Made by a program: the position numbers and the translations under genes. From Owenia fusiformis (lineage: Eukaryota; Annelida; Polychaeta; Sabellida; Oweniidae), in assembly GCA_903813345.2 (NCBI GenBank), contig CAIIXF020000007.1, forward strand, positions 37,408,759-37,472,758: 64,000 nucleotides of DNA. The letters are read 5' to 3'. Each line of letters begins with the position of its first letter. Within the stretch, counting starts at the first letter, position 1. Shown here piece after piece: positions 12,405 through 24,900 of the stretch. The notes below the pieces were generated by a model. That model saw only the letters and a program-made list of their open reading frames with translations. It did not search any database and was not told the DNA's origin.

Positions 12405-14416
12405 TATTAAATATTTAGGTTCTTGAGTTAACTGTTTGGCGCTAAAAGCCGAAGTGATTACAAAAGGACCTTACAAATAAGACCAATCAGAACAAGCCCC
12501 AGTGATCACATGACACACAAACAAATCGACGACCTCGATCTAATACGCACTGAACATTCATTAAAGCATTTTCGAACTAATTCACAAGTTCAAACGTTAG
12601 AAAATACATTTAATGTTTGTTAATAGCTAGTAGGAGTGTCAGGGACCGCTGACAGATTATAATTTTGAACAGAAGAAGTGAGTAGCTCCCGTAATACTAT
12701 CATATTCTATCGTATTCGGGGATTCCCCTAAGCCATCCCATATGGTCATACACGCCTTATATGGATCTATCACATGATATTCAAAATGGCGGACAACGGT
12801 CAATTGGATTCCTATATGGTCATGTAAGCCTTATTAGGATCTAGAACATGGGTACCACGTGATCGAATATGAAGGCTGAACTTTGGGAGATCTCCCCCCC
12901 CCCTGAATTTTGAACCAAAAAATTTAATTATATTTTTGGCGGTCTCAGTAGATCAATTGGATAATCAGGTCCTACGTGCTTTTTACAGACCCAAAAATCA
13001 ATGCTCGCTTATAAATGTAGCAAAAACTTTATTTTCGTTCGTGGGATATTTTTCTCACCATATAACCGTCCGGGAATTTTTTAAATAAGACTACATGATC
13101 TGAATGAATGGGAGGATTCGATGGATTGGGATTTGAGAAATTATGATTTGAACTTTGTCAATTTTACATGTATTTCAATGGGTGAAAAAGTAGGTTACCT
13201 TCTGCCTAATATCAACCACATATATCTGTGAATTTCGAGAAATATGTCTAATTTAGCCATATTTCGCATATCTTTCTATGGGACGATTTAAAGTTTTGCA
13301 AATTAACCCCTAAAATTCTGGAGACGAAGACCTAAATTTTGCCGAGTCGGCAATTTTCGTTTTTTCATTGAAAACAGTACTTTTCAGCCTAAATTGTTTC
13401 ATTTCTGCTCTCTTATCAAGTAATTTGATGCAGTTCTTGCCAAATCAAAAGAAACATACCCCAAACGTTCCACAGTGTGCGAAGTTCCAACATTTTGACC
13501 CTTTAAACCCACGAAAGACCCAGTTTTAAAGGGACATATTCCGCAGGTTTACAATGCTACTTGAACTAGCCTACAGAACTTCATGAAAAACGAAAAATGT
13601 TCAGTTAAGTAAATTAACAAATAGTCATACTCATGAGAGAATATAAATCACGTGTGCAATTTGTACAACTTTAAACAGCTGTTTTAAGTAGATCAGTATC
13701 GTAATGGGCAAAAAATCTCCAAAATAGCCCAAAATTTGTCAAAAAATCAAATTTTGCATGCTCAAGGCTGAATTATTTTGCCTCTTTTGCTACATTTATC
13801 AGTGCAGTGACAAGACGTCTTGTGGATAGCGCAACTTTTCCTGAACGTTTCTCTAATAAGTTATTATAATGACAAAATAACTACATTTAGTTTGGAATAG
13901 ATTGTCACAAATTATAATAACCCCAGGGGTCAAGAGAACCCTATAAAATCAAAAGTGCTGAGGGGGTTTGAGCAAAAATGTTCACATTACTTATCAAACA
14001 ATGAGGTGCCTGTGGTATCCTTGGTCTCGTTACAAGGGGCCTAAAACTGTGTGAAACAGCGTCATTAAACAAATTAATAAAAACATAAATCTTTTCTGTT
14101 TCTAACTAAATATTCTTAATTAAAGTTATGTTATTTATGAAGCTAAAAACGTATTAAACCATTGCATTGACGATGTGTAAAATGTTCATATTTTTATAAC
14201 TGGTTTAGAGAAATATGGCCAATTTAGTTCACCATATTCATGCCAATCCTTTCCGATTCCGCGATTTGTTGTTATTGTGTCTACTTGTCTTCATATTTCA
14301 TTTATTTAGATTTAGATATCATAAGAGGTTAAAATAGTAAACGTATTAACGATGGGTTAATTGGTCCCGATCCGAACAAAAATGTAAAAAATATTTATAT
14401 TCTTATGTAATTACAG
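12405..14416. other. Non-coding stretch with dispersed repeats
   Basis: No exon recognised. The sequence near 12672-12726 (GAGTAGCTCCCGTAAT ... TCGTATTCGGGGATTCCCC) recurs inverted at 28198-28256, marking a dispersed repeat. 12740-12845 contains a short duplication around CATATGGTCAT...GCCTTAT. The sequence ends at the splice acceptor of the first NHL exon. Confidence 0.5.
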
Positions 14417-15207
14417 TCACCATCGGGGAATTAAAAAGCAAACCAATTGTTGAAAAGAGACAGCTGCAGTCAAGCCTCATATTAGATCTTGCTGTAACAT
14501 CAAGAGGAAATATCGTGGCAGCGGGTCATCTGGACTCCACCACAAAGATATATGACACCAATTATACTCTTATGAAAGATATCGGCAAATATTTCTGGTA
14601 TGTTACAGTTACAAGTGATGACCAACTAATATTCACTGACGGGTCTAGAACAATTTACTTCTATACAGCAGACGGCAATCATATACGCAACATAACCGTC
14701 AAAGGGTCTCCATCTTTACTACATGGTATTACTACACTATCTACTGGTCAGTTAGTCGTATGCGATGAAACTACAAAGAGAGTGTATAGTGTTGATTCCT
14801 ATAGTGGGGTTGCAACACCAATCTCTGTTTCTGGTTTGTTTGCACTTCCTTTCGATGTGACAACAAACAGCAAAAGTATTGTTATAGTTAGCGACTTCTC
14901 AAGAAATTCCATAAAAGGGTTGAATCAAACTGGCAATGTCATATTCACTTACGGTACACGTGGATCAGGGGAGGGGCAGTTCTCGTATCCCCATGGTGTC
15001 GTCACAGACGCAATGGACTACATCGTGGTAGCAGACAGCTCCAACAACAGGATTCATCTGCTTACCCCTGATGGCATGTTCCATAGTTACCTCCTAACAG
15101 CGAGTGATGGTGTTGTCCTACCATATGCTGTTTCTATCAATCAAGCAGGGCAACTATTGGTTGGGGATCGCAATGGACAATTATTCATTATCACATACAG
15201 AGAATAA
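14417..15207 (+). CDS. NHL beta-propeller terminal exon (copy 1)
   Basis: The last coding exon of a gene whose other exons are not identified in the window. Acceptor TTACAG precedes 14417, and phase 1 entry gives VTIGELKSKPIV, then about 255 residues to a TAA stop. NHL-type blades are visible: [61 protein letters not shown] and QLLVGDRNG. NHL propellers bind proteins or RNA in TRIM proteins, and form extracellular propellers in teneurins and PAM. No RING, B-box or TM is visible upstream. About 90% similar to the exon at 25,600-26,337 and, by phase, interchangeable with it. It may belong to an upstream tandem copy of the type II receptor gene or be an orphan exon. Confidence 0.8.
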
Positions 15208-16820
15208 GGCAAGTAAAACACAGTGACAATTAGTATTAAATTCTACTACACTATTAGGCTCTATTACATGAATATTATAATACATGAAAATACAAACTTC
15301 CACTGAAATTAAAACAGTTATATGTAAATAATGTTATTTCAAGACATTTCACTGAACAATAGTTGCAATTAGTAGAGATAATGTATTTAACACAGAGGAA
15401 GGAATTGTGTCTGACATATACTACGCTGAAGAACATTTAACCTGGCCAGTATACGGTTTACATATACGTATTGTACGTTCGTTTTCTTGTCTTTCATAAT
15501 GACGAATGATTACTGCTGTTAAGGTTAACAGAAGTAAATGTATTCTGATGCTGACAAGTGTCAACACTTTCTTATTTTCAATTGGTCAGTTGTAAAATTA
15601 GTAAATGAATTTAATGAAGATAACAATTTTCGGAATAGATCATTTAAAAATGTGCACTTGTTTGTCGAATCAACGAAAATAAAAACACGAATCGATAAAT
15701 GTAAAATATTTAAATATCAAATTACATTTTGTTTTGTCATTGTGTTTCAGTTCAAATTCTGAACACTGAGCTTTTCAACAAAACTTACTTTCTATTATAT
15801 TGATGAATCATCAAGCTTCGGACAGTCCGAAGCGTGGGAACCGACGATGCCATGTACAACGCAAGCTTATAATCATAATGTTTAATGAGGACACACCATT
15901 AGCCATAATCCTAACGGTCCGAATCCTATTCGTCCGAATCCGAAAGGTCCGAATCTCAATCATCTGAATCCCATTCGTCCAAAACCACATAATATGGTCA
16001 ATGACTAGTATAGCTTCATCAAGATGCGGGCAAATCCAAACGATGTGATTGAGCATGGAGACCAACCGTGACCATGCCATGCATATCGAAAGGTTATAAT
16101 CATAATGGTTAATGACTTTATGCTAACAACTACAACTGACGTAAACCCTGAGTGCTATGAAGAATAATTACTCTACATATCATAATGATAATGTAATACT
16201 CGCATGAATCATAGCGATGAACACCTTGCAACACAAATGGAACGGTATCAATCGGATAGAAACGTTGATGCATGGAGATTCAAATGAAGGAAGTAATACT
16301 CAGACGTTTTGCGACATTATGGTATAGTATATAACAAGATGAAATGCTCACAATATTATCCTGGGTACCATCATTAAATATAAGTTCACTAATATCCCCT
16401 ATTTAAATTTGATTAATACTTTTTCTAGACCTTCCTGACATTTTCTCCTTTCGAATGGTCTATTGAAAAAAACTTTCTAGTTTCGACGGAGCCCTACAAA
16501 GTACACATCTCTTCATTTTGTGAAGCTATTCTCCAAAATAGCAATTTATTGTATGGAGATGTCTGTGTACAGAACATTAACTGTTTTGTATGGGGCATAT
16601 ACTTTATTGTTAAGAACAATTTAATCTAAAATAGTTCAAAACAATATTGGTTAAAACATCAACATTATTGTGATGGAAACAGTATACAGATTGTAGACAA
16701 AAATATTGTACAGAAGAATAACGTGTGGTATAAAAACATCTAAAATATAATCTTAACGACCACAGGCAAATCACCTTACAGCTATAGTAACCAATGGTGG
16801 TGATCAACATTACTTTGCTG
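14417..16820. repeat. Segmental duplication, copy 1 (NHL exon plus 3' flank)
   Basis: The NHL exon and about 1.6 kb downstream match 25,571-27,740. The similarity then resumes at about 34,150-34,218 after an interruption in copy 2. Shared landmarks downstream include GGAAGGAATTGTGTCTGAC, CGCTCACAATATTATCCTGG-like sequence, TTTCGACGGAGCCCTACAAA and CGACCACAGGCAAATCACC. Confidence 0.8.
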
Positions 16821-17250
16821 AAAAACAATGTAAAGTTAAACGGATCAGAGAGAGAATGTACAGAAAAATAACTGTATTCTATAAAACTTCAACTTTATTG
16901 TGTTGAACAATATTCAGATTTTCGGATCGGGAAAATTTGGTACAGGACAATACCCGTATAGTATGGAACACCAACCACATTTTCTGAACAACTCTACAGA
17001 AATTGTACAGAACAACAAGATATTGTATAAAACAATTACCGTATTATATAGAACATCAACATTTTTGTGCTTAACGAAAATACATCACGAAACAAAAGGA
17101 CTGTACATAACGATACGATTGTTGTATGAAACATCAAGACTATAGTGCTGAAAAACAATAACTTAAAGATTGTATGGAACATTGAAACATTGTACAGAAC
17201 AATAACCGTTTTGTATGATACATCAACATTATTATGATGAACGATAATAT
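16560..17250. repeat. Degenerate tandem repeat of about 60-75 bp
   Basis: Repeated modules of the form TTGTACAGAACAATAACC - GTATTGTATaaAACATCAAC - ATTaTTGTGctGAAC recur roughly nine times with much drift. No coding potential. Confidence 0.6.
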
Positions 17251-17332
17251 ATAAAGATTGTACTTATCAATTGGAAAGAAATGTTCACACACGACCATCA
17301 AATGAAGATAGTTATGTATCTCAACTTCATGC

Positions 17333-18483
17333 TGACCTGCCAACCTAAAAAGAAAATTGCAATACTTCTACGGGAGATTTTGAAAGAACGGGAGTTTTTA
17401 CGTAGTTTTTTACGGTAGATTTTTTAAAAAGGTAGTTTACGCGGTAGATTGTTAAACAACGTGAGTTTTTTACTGTAGATTTTTGAAAAAACGGTAGATT
17501 TTTGAGAAAACTGGAGTTTTAGAGGTAGGTTCTGAAGAAACGGGAGTTTTTACGGTAGATTTTCAAAACGGGAGTTTTTGCGATTTGTTCTGAAAAACAG
17601 TAGATATTGAAAGGTCGATTTTTGAAAAATGTTGGTTGTATACTTTTTGTTTTCATACTAAACACAAGTAGGATTGGCTTTCAGGGACGCCAATCGATGT
17701 TCTGTTCCATAAATGGGTATCACGTTGTCATGTTATGAATACAAAATGCAATCAAGAATATTGGCCATTCTCCTTGCAGCCGTAGAAATATACAGACAAG
17801 ATTGAAAACTGCCGCATCGGTTGGAGATTACATCATATCGAGTTGGAATCCTGGCTTCCAATCCTTCTTGTACTAAACGGAAACATTCCAATAATTATGG
17901 GTAGGGGCTGCTGTGAAATAATGAAATAAATAAATTATAAATTCTAATTCAGTTATTAACCGCGCACTCGTTTTAATAATTTGAACCAATTATATTGCTG
18001 AATTTAATGCATATGCGTAAAAAATCTAGTGGATTGGTGATTGCTTACAACATGTAAAACTCTTAAAGTTGGCCTAGAACAAGTATTATGAGGGTTTGTT
18101 TGCTCAGTGAGGGGAGAGAAGTGGATAGCTACCATAATTCTTTGATATTCATGAACATAATTTATTCATAGCACGTCCATTAGTATATTTTGTCCATTCA
18201 AATTGTAGCATATAATCACGTGAACAATTATGAGCAAGTGCTCTCTTAAGGCCGTGTATGCCCAAATAGACTCACACATTTCGTCATGGCCGTGAAACTG
18301 AGAGTAAAAGAAAGAAATCGAAGAACGACTCCAATAATCAAGGTCACAAATTCGTCAAATTCATTTTAAATATACGGTAGAGTTCGACAGCAAAAAAAGA
18401 TTTTACGGCCATTTTCACAGGAAAACGAGTTTAGAAAAAAAACATTTACGAGAAATTCACGTAAAACGGGAGGTTGGCAGGTC
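17333..18483. repeat. Possible TIR element with internal 30-35 bp degenerate repeats
   Basis: GACCTGCCAACCT (17333) and AGGTTGGCAGGTC (about 18471-18483) form a perfect 13-bp inverted pair. Just inside, 17360-17640 is a tandem array of ACGGTAGATTTTTGAAAAA / ACGGGAGTTTTTACG modules, with an inverted echo at 18370-18470. No clear target duplication, so calling it a transposon is tentative. Confidence 0.4.
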
Positions 18484-18889
18484 TGGCATTCACAAGAAAC
18501 GCTCATAATATTATCCTGGGTACCTTAACTAAGTATTAGGGCACATATATTCCCTATCTAATGCAATAAGACTTGAAATGGCAACAGGCAATTTATATCA
18601 AATAATGTATGTCTATGTATATTTACATGCGTTTAATCAATACAAATTTGGATAAAATGGAGTCATTATTGTTAAACTCAAAGCACATTACATTGTTTGC
18701 CAAATAAAACCCTTTGCATTATCACTGTGTATTTAAAAATATAAATAGCGATAAACAAGGAAGTTAAAAAGGTGCAATATGATTCGTAGAGCGAATAGCA
18801 TCAGTGAATACTTCTTCATCGAACAACACTTTATCTGAAAGCATTCAATTCAATCTTTTCATATTGCATGCAAAATATTCTTTTTTGTT

Positions 18890-18994
18890 ATGTGGAGAAG
18901 TTGTGCCTTCACAAGAGGAATTGAGCACATATAGGAGTTTTTATACTAGACGATTCACAAGTGGCGGACTGATAATCATTTTCGATTGAACAGG
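18890..18994 (+). other. 5'UTR exon of the plus-strand receptor gene
   Basis: The segment around CACAAGTGGCGGACTGA ends at a GTGAGATATT donor. The paralogous minus-strand gene has the matching CCAAGTGGCGGATTGA ending at GTGAGATACT at 62849. Conservation of both exon and donor supports transcription. The exon 5' end is not defined. Confidence 0.6.
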
Positions 18995-21900
18995 GTGAGA
19001 TATTAAAATTATTCTTTTTATTGAAATCTTAATTGCGTTTCTTAATTGCTATACTAGTATTTGTTTTGAATCTCATCTAAACACAAGTTGTTTAATTCAA
19101 TTTCGCTACAGAAATGTATTCAATTTGTTTGTATAATCTATTTTCGAGGCTATATTGTTTGGGTCTGGTCTCAAGAAATAGTTCAGTAACCTTGTACACT
19201 TTGGATTATGATAATAGGTCCTAAAGGTAAAGGGGCATTGGAGTATTGTTTCATGACGACATTCTGTTACTAACTAAACTGTTTATCTTGCATAGAGTGA
19301 CTTGTAAAATTTCGCACGAAAATGTGTAAAAATCGGAACACACCTCTTCCTTTAACCCCTAACACCGATGACATCAATTACATCAACATGGAAGCCCGTT
19401 CTAAGCACAATGCTAGTGAGACTGAACCTGGTGATTTCAACATGGATGTATATGCAACTTTGGGTGAGCGGAACCAAGAGGAAATTAACAGTAATCCTAC
19501 CTATGAGAATCTACCAAAACGGCAAAATGAGAAATCATTTCTCTTGAAATGTGATTGGAAGATCTTCGTAGCAGGTGCAGTTATCGTTATCTTGATGGTT
19601 CAATGTATTATCATTGGACTCACCAGTGGAGGCGTTTTTCAAGGTAATGCTCCAGATTTTGAATAGTTCAGGCCCGTATCCAGGATTTGCCAGGGGGGCA
19701 CTTTTGGAAAAATTCCAGGGGGTTCATTTTTGACAATTTTGGCCCTAAAATGGCTAAAATCACTTGAAAAGTGCCAAGAATTTTGAAAAACTGCAGCGTG
19801 ATTTTGAATGTTTAGCCTGGGGGGGGGGGCTTCGAGTACATGGGTTAAAGTTTTCATTTTAATGATTAACGGTATTTGTTTTTATCTATTTGTAGGTAAA
19901 ACCCTTACTACAATTAATCGAAAACTATCTAACTTGACAGAAAACATTGTTTCATGGAAAGCTGACATCATGGACACCCTCAAAATATTAGGTGAGAGTC
20001 TTATCACTTTGCTGTTAAGTTTATAAGTTAAACTGAACATTTTTGCTCCCGATGGCGTCGTCGGGCTAGTCTCAGAATCTATGTTAACATCGACTATGTA
20101 TTTACAGATATAGATGAGTGCTCCAGTAATCCATGTCAAAATGGTGGAAGTTGTATGGATCGATTCAATGGTTACCAATGTGCCTGCGTTCCTGGATATG
20201 AGGGTGTGGAATGTGATATTGGTAAGTTCAGTAAAATGAATGGCTGAAACAGGAGGAGTCTCACCAACAACTTTAAATTACCGTCACGGTCTCAAAGTCT
20301 CATACTAACAATTACTGTGTCAGATTTACTATTAATCTAATATAAAAACAATCAGGTAAGGTCTGAGAATCTCATCAAGTAATGCTTGTTTTTCACGAAC
20401 AGAATTATACAAGGGGCGATCCATATATTCTGAAAAAATGCTCTTATTTCATGATTTTTCAGATATAGACGAGTGTTCTAGTAATCCATGCCAAAATGGC
20501 GGAAGCTGTGTTGATGGAGTCAATGGTTACAATTGTACGTGCGCTCCTCGATATGGGGGTACGAAATGCGATGTTGGTAAGTTAAGGTACAACTTCACTG
20601 TTGATTAACTTTTTTCTACAATTCACATTTTCTTAAAGAAATTTTAAGTGAAGGATATACTGATGTATAACAAAATATGTGAACATTGGATTGACCGTTT
20701 GGTTACTTCTAGAATATATTTGAATTTAACATTGGTTTCAATGAGGAAATGCATTTTAAAGATAAAACAATTTAAAACTCAAATTCTCTTTAAAAAACAT
20801 CATTCTATAGGACACAAAAAGTATTTAAAAATTATTTATGAAAATTCACCGTCGGGATTTTGAGAAAAAACGTCGAAGATTATGAATCAAAGGGCAATTT
20901 TATTATTCTATTGTATATAATGACTCATATTGCCAAGAATGTCTTGACAGGTCAACATAAGTGTGTTATATAAAAACAGACCAATCATATGTATTGTGGA
21001 CGATTAAAAATAAAGATAGATTCTGCCGGGTTTAAAAATCACTCTCGGGGTTAAGAAATTTCTGAAACCATGCGCTCTAACTTTCGCAAGCGGCATTTGT
21101 TCTATCGATTGAATGTTTTCAAATCAACAAGTATTGTGTATCGTTTTATGCAGCACGAATGTTCATTTAATGATGGAGAAGTTCCCTGCAATCTGAATTG
21201 TCCATTTGACTTAAATAAATTTGGAATTTACACGCACTGTCCACTTACCGTGGGATACAAAGTGAAACATGACGTCACCGTGGGCTACGGATTCTGACCG
21301 AGATTCTCACGACCCGGGTTTCATCCAGGATATGACTGTCCACTGTGATTAGTTCACGCTAACGCGTGCTAATCGTTGATTTTTGCTATAAATATCTGAT
21401 TTAAATATGAGGAAATGATACTGTGATCATCACAATTAATAACTTTAGGATAAAAACACGTATTTGTAAATATAAGTAAGTAAATTGAAACATGCACATT
21501 GTTTAAATGAACTGGTAAAAATCCATCGGGCGAAAAAGGGTTCGTTACACTTTAAGTTTGTGAAATTGGATAGGAGAGGAAAAACGTGACCCTGTAATAC
21601 AGGAAAATCAAACAATGTCGAAAAGATTTGAAGGAACATATCGATGAAAAATCTATGGGTTGAGACGTTTGATCTGTCTCATTTTTCTCCCAATGAAAAC
21701 TTTCCCGGGCACAATATTTTCTGTATTTCACTCGAATCATTGATTAACTTATATTCGAACATGACTGTATTCACGCCTTCTATAAACTGTAAACAAAGTC
21801 AATGCTTCAGCTGGGTTATATTCGAGATCAATAACCCAGTTAATACGTGTAATGTTTGACGTCATAACGTCATAACGGACTATGATGAATATTCGAAACA

Positions 21901-24900
21901 TTTTTGTGAGTTTTCATGTTCGAATCGTAATATAGACCTCAGAGCAGGGTTACTAGTTTCGAATAACACCCCGCCGGTCTCGGCACAAAAGCTTTCGAAC
22001 CCCTCACTCCCTTCGGTCGTTCGGGGTACAGAAAACGTTTGTGCCGAGACCAGTGGGGTATTATTCGAAACTAGAAACCCTGCTCTTTGGTCTATATTTC
22101 TTAAATATCACTGTAATACTCCAATAACGTTTAGTTTAATTCAGTTTATTTACCTCCCGTTTAAAGAGCTCTCATGTATGGTCTCTAGTCAGATCAACTA
22201 ACAAAACAACCTCTTTTGGGGTTGTCGAGTTGGCTGAGAGGGCTTGGGCGCTAGCACGTTCGAACCAGGCGATTAGACGCCGTAACCACGAGTGCTCCTT
22301 GTGTTTAGTTATTTAAGTATGCTGTATATGGCAACGCCCTCCGAACTTGCTGTTAAACACAACCCCCATTTCCATAAGAAAAAGTATACACATTACCGAA
22401 ATGTTCCAATATATTATGTATAATGAAACAGTGTGCTATTATGAAGCTAACTAATAAATGAATGAATGAACGAATTTTTTATTCATGTAGATTTATTTAG
22501 TTTAGGGATTTTACCCCTGCCTAATGAGACAGGGCGATTTACGAGGGGTGATCAATAAGTAATGGACGCTTTTTTACACAGATACTTTTTATTGACCAAT
22601 CCCTTTGATTTTCCTACCAGTGATACATCATTCAATTATCTATCAATTCTGAAGATTTGAAGACAAAATATGTTATACATACAGTAGAACCTGTGTAAGT
22701 GGCACACCCTCCGTTCTGCCAAAAAGCGTTCCACTTAGGAGGTGTTCCACTTACGGAGGTTTTGGGTTTCGCGGGGATTTAAAGAACATACAATATTATA
22801 TATAGGGATAATATGTATCACTGAAAATAAGATTCTCCGATCATTGCAGGGCACGTATTTTGCATTAGTTATCCATTTGTTTTACTCAAAAAGGTATCTG
22901 ACATTCTTAATCCTCCTCATTCTGCCAAAAATGTTTTCTGACATTCTCAATCCTCCTCATTCTGCCAGTCTCAGACACTAAGATTTGGCAATTAAGATTA
23001 AGAGACTTGTTCCTACTGCTAATAATTCATTTGTTTTTAACTGACATTCTTAATCTTACTTATTAAGTTTGAAACAAACAGCAAGGGGTATTAATTAGTA
23101 GTAGCGTCACATGTCCATCTATTAATCCAATTTGATGAATGATAATCTTATGAAATCCTAATTTGCTAATTATCAACTTAATTAGTGGTAGTATCACATG
23201 TTGATCTCTACAGGAGGTTAATCCAATTGTATAGTTTCTAAATAGCTGAAAAATGATTACGTAATAGATGTCACCCTTGCTTGTCTTTGATTTTCTAGGG
23301 CCAGACCTCCACTCAATTCAATGCTAGAAACTTGCAATAGTCACTTAATTTCATGATTTATCAAAAAGTGTTGGTTGAATCTGTCTGAAACTCGAATGGA
23401 ATACTATTGGATGGCCCTGTCAATGTACATATTGTGATTAAACATGAAAATATTGGTTGTCATACGAATAAATCAAGGTTTTAATGAATTTCAGCATTGC
23501 ACCAATGGAGATTTGGCCCAAGTTTTTTTAAAATGTCATGGAAAATGATTTAAATGACATAACTGTGTAAACCAAAGCTACAATTGGAGAAAATTTGTCA
23601 CAGAATCCAAATATGCTATTAAAAATAAAGAAAAGTAATTCATTAGAGGAAAAAAAGTGCAAATCTCTTAAAATCTCATGTAAAAACGAGAATTAGCGAG
23701 ATTTCAAAGCTATTTAGAAACTCCTCTATTGGCTATATGGTAATCAATTAAAATCCTAATTTGCCAATTATCATGTTATTACCTGTTTTCATACCCAGAT
23801 ATCACTGTAGGAGGTTAATTTTGTTTACATAAGTATCAATATTGAAATTTATGGAAAATTGACTGTTCCACTTAGCAGGTTAATTTTTCAATATGGGGTG
23901 TTCACTGTTCAAGTTTGGAGGTGTTCCACTTACAAAGGTTTAATTAATATTAAGTCAATGGGTTTTTTAAACGGGACTTTGAAAAAGCGTTCCACTTGTG
24001 AGGTGTTCCACTTATGGAGATGTTCCACTTCGCAGGTTTTACTGTATTGATATATCCTTATTTCCGTGAAGGAGGTACAGGTACCCCAGGACCGACATTT
24101 ACGTCACATATTTAGTTTTTAGCCAGTTTGGTAAATTTGAGTTAGATTTGAACTTTTTATATGCAACAAGTGTTGTATTGTTTGAAATTATTTGCTTACT
24201 GGTAACACATAAACAGAAAGTATTGTAATGTCAGAGTGTTGTATGGAATGGGTTTGCAGGTCAATTTGAGAAAGCATTGTGGAAGAAAGGGATGATGAGA
24301 GAAGGGAACACCCTACTTCATATGGGCAATGCACCTGCCCACAGATCTCAAAATGTTCAGAAAACAATATCCCTGGACCTCAAAATTTAGCCCTTGGCCA
24401 ATACACTATATTGTCCACATCTGCTCACATGTGACTTCTTTATTTCTATACTACTTATTTCTATAGAGAAAGGATGCAGGTTTATTAACATTGATCAGAT
24501 AAAACAACCCGTGCAACTGCATCTTGCTACCATGTCAGAGAATGGATTCAGCCTTGTCTCACAATCTTAGGAATTGTGTACATGTAGCACTTGATGGAAC
24601 CTGTTTAGAGGGCCCTGTGGAATGAATGTGGCATGAATACCACATAGCGATGATAAAATATTCAAAATCAACTATGGCATAACAAAATGGGGTAATTCAT
24701 GACCATAATGGTTTGTTTTGTTCAGACTGCATTCAACTGCATTGCATGTTAAACAAGCTAAAATAGCTTCAGAATATGTGACGTAAATGTCGGTCCCAGG
24801 GTACCTGTACCCCCTTCACGGAAATGAGGATATATCAACATGTATTATATATTTTGTCTTCAAATCTTCAGAGTTGAAAGATAATTGAATGATGTATCAC

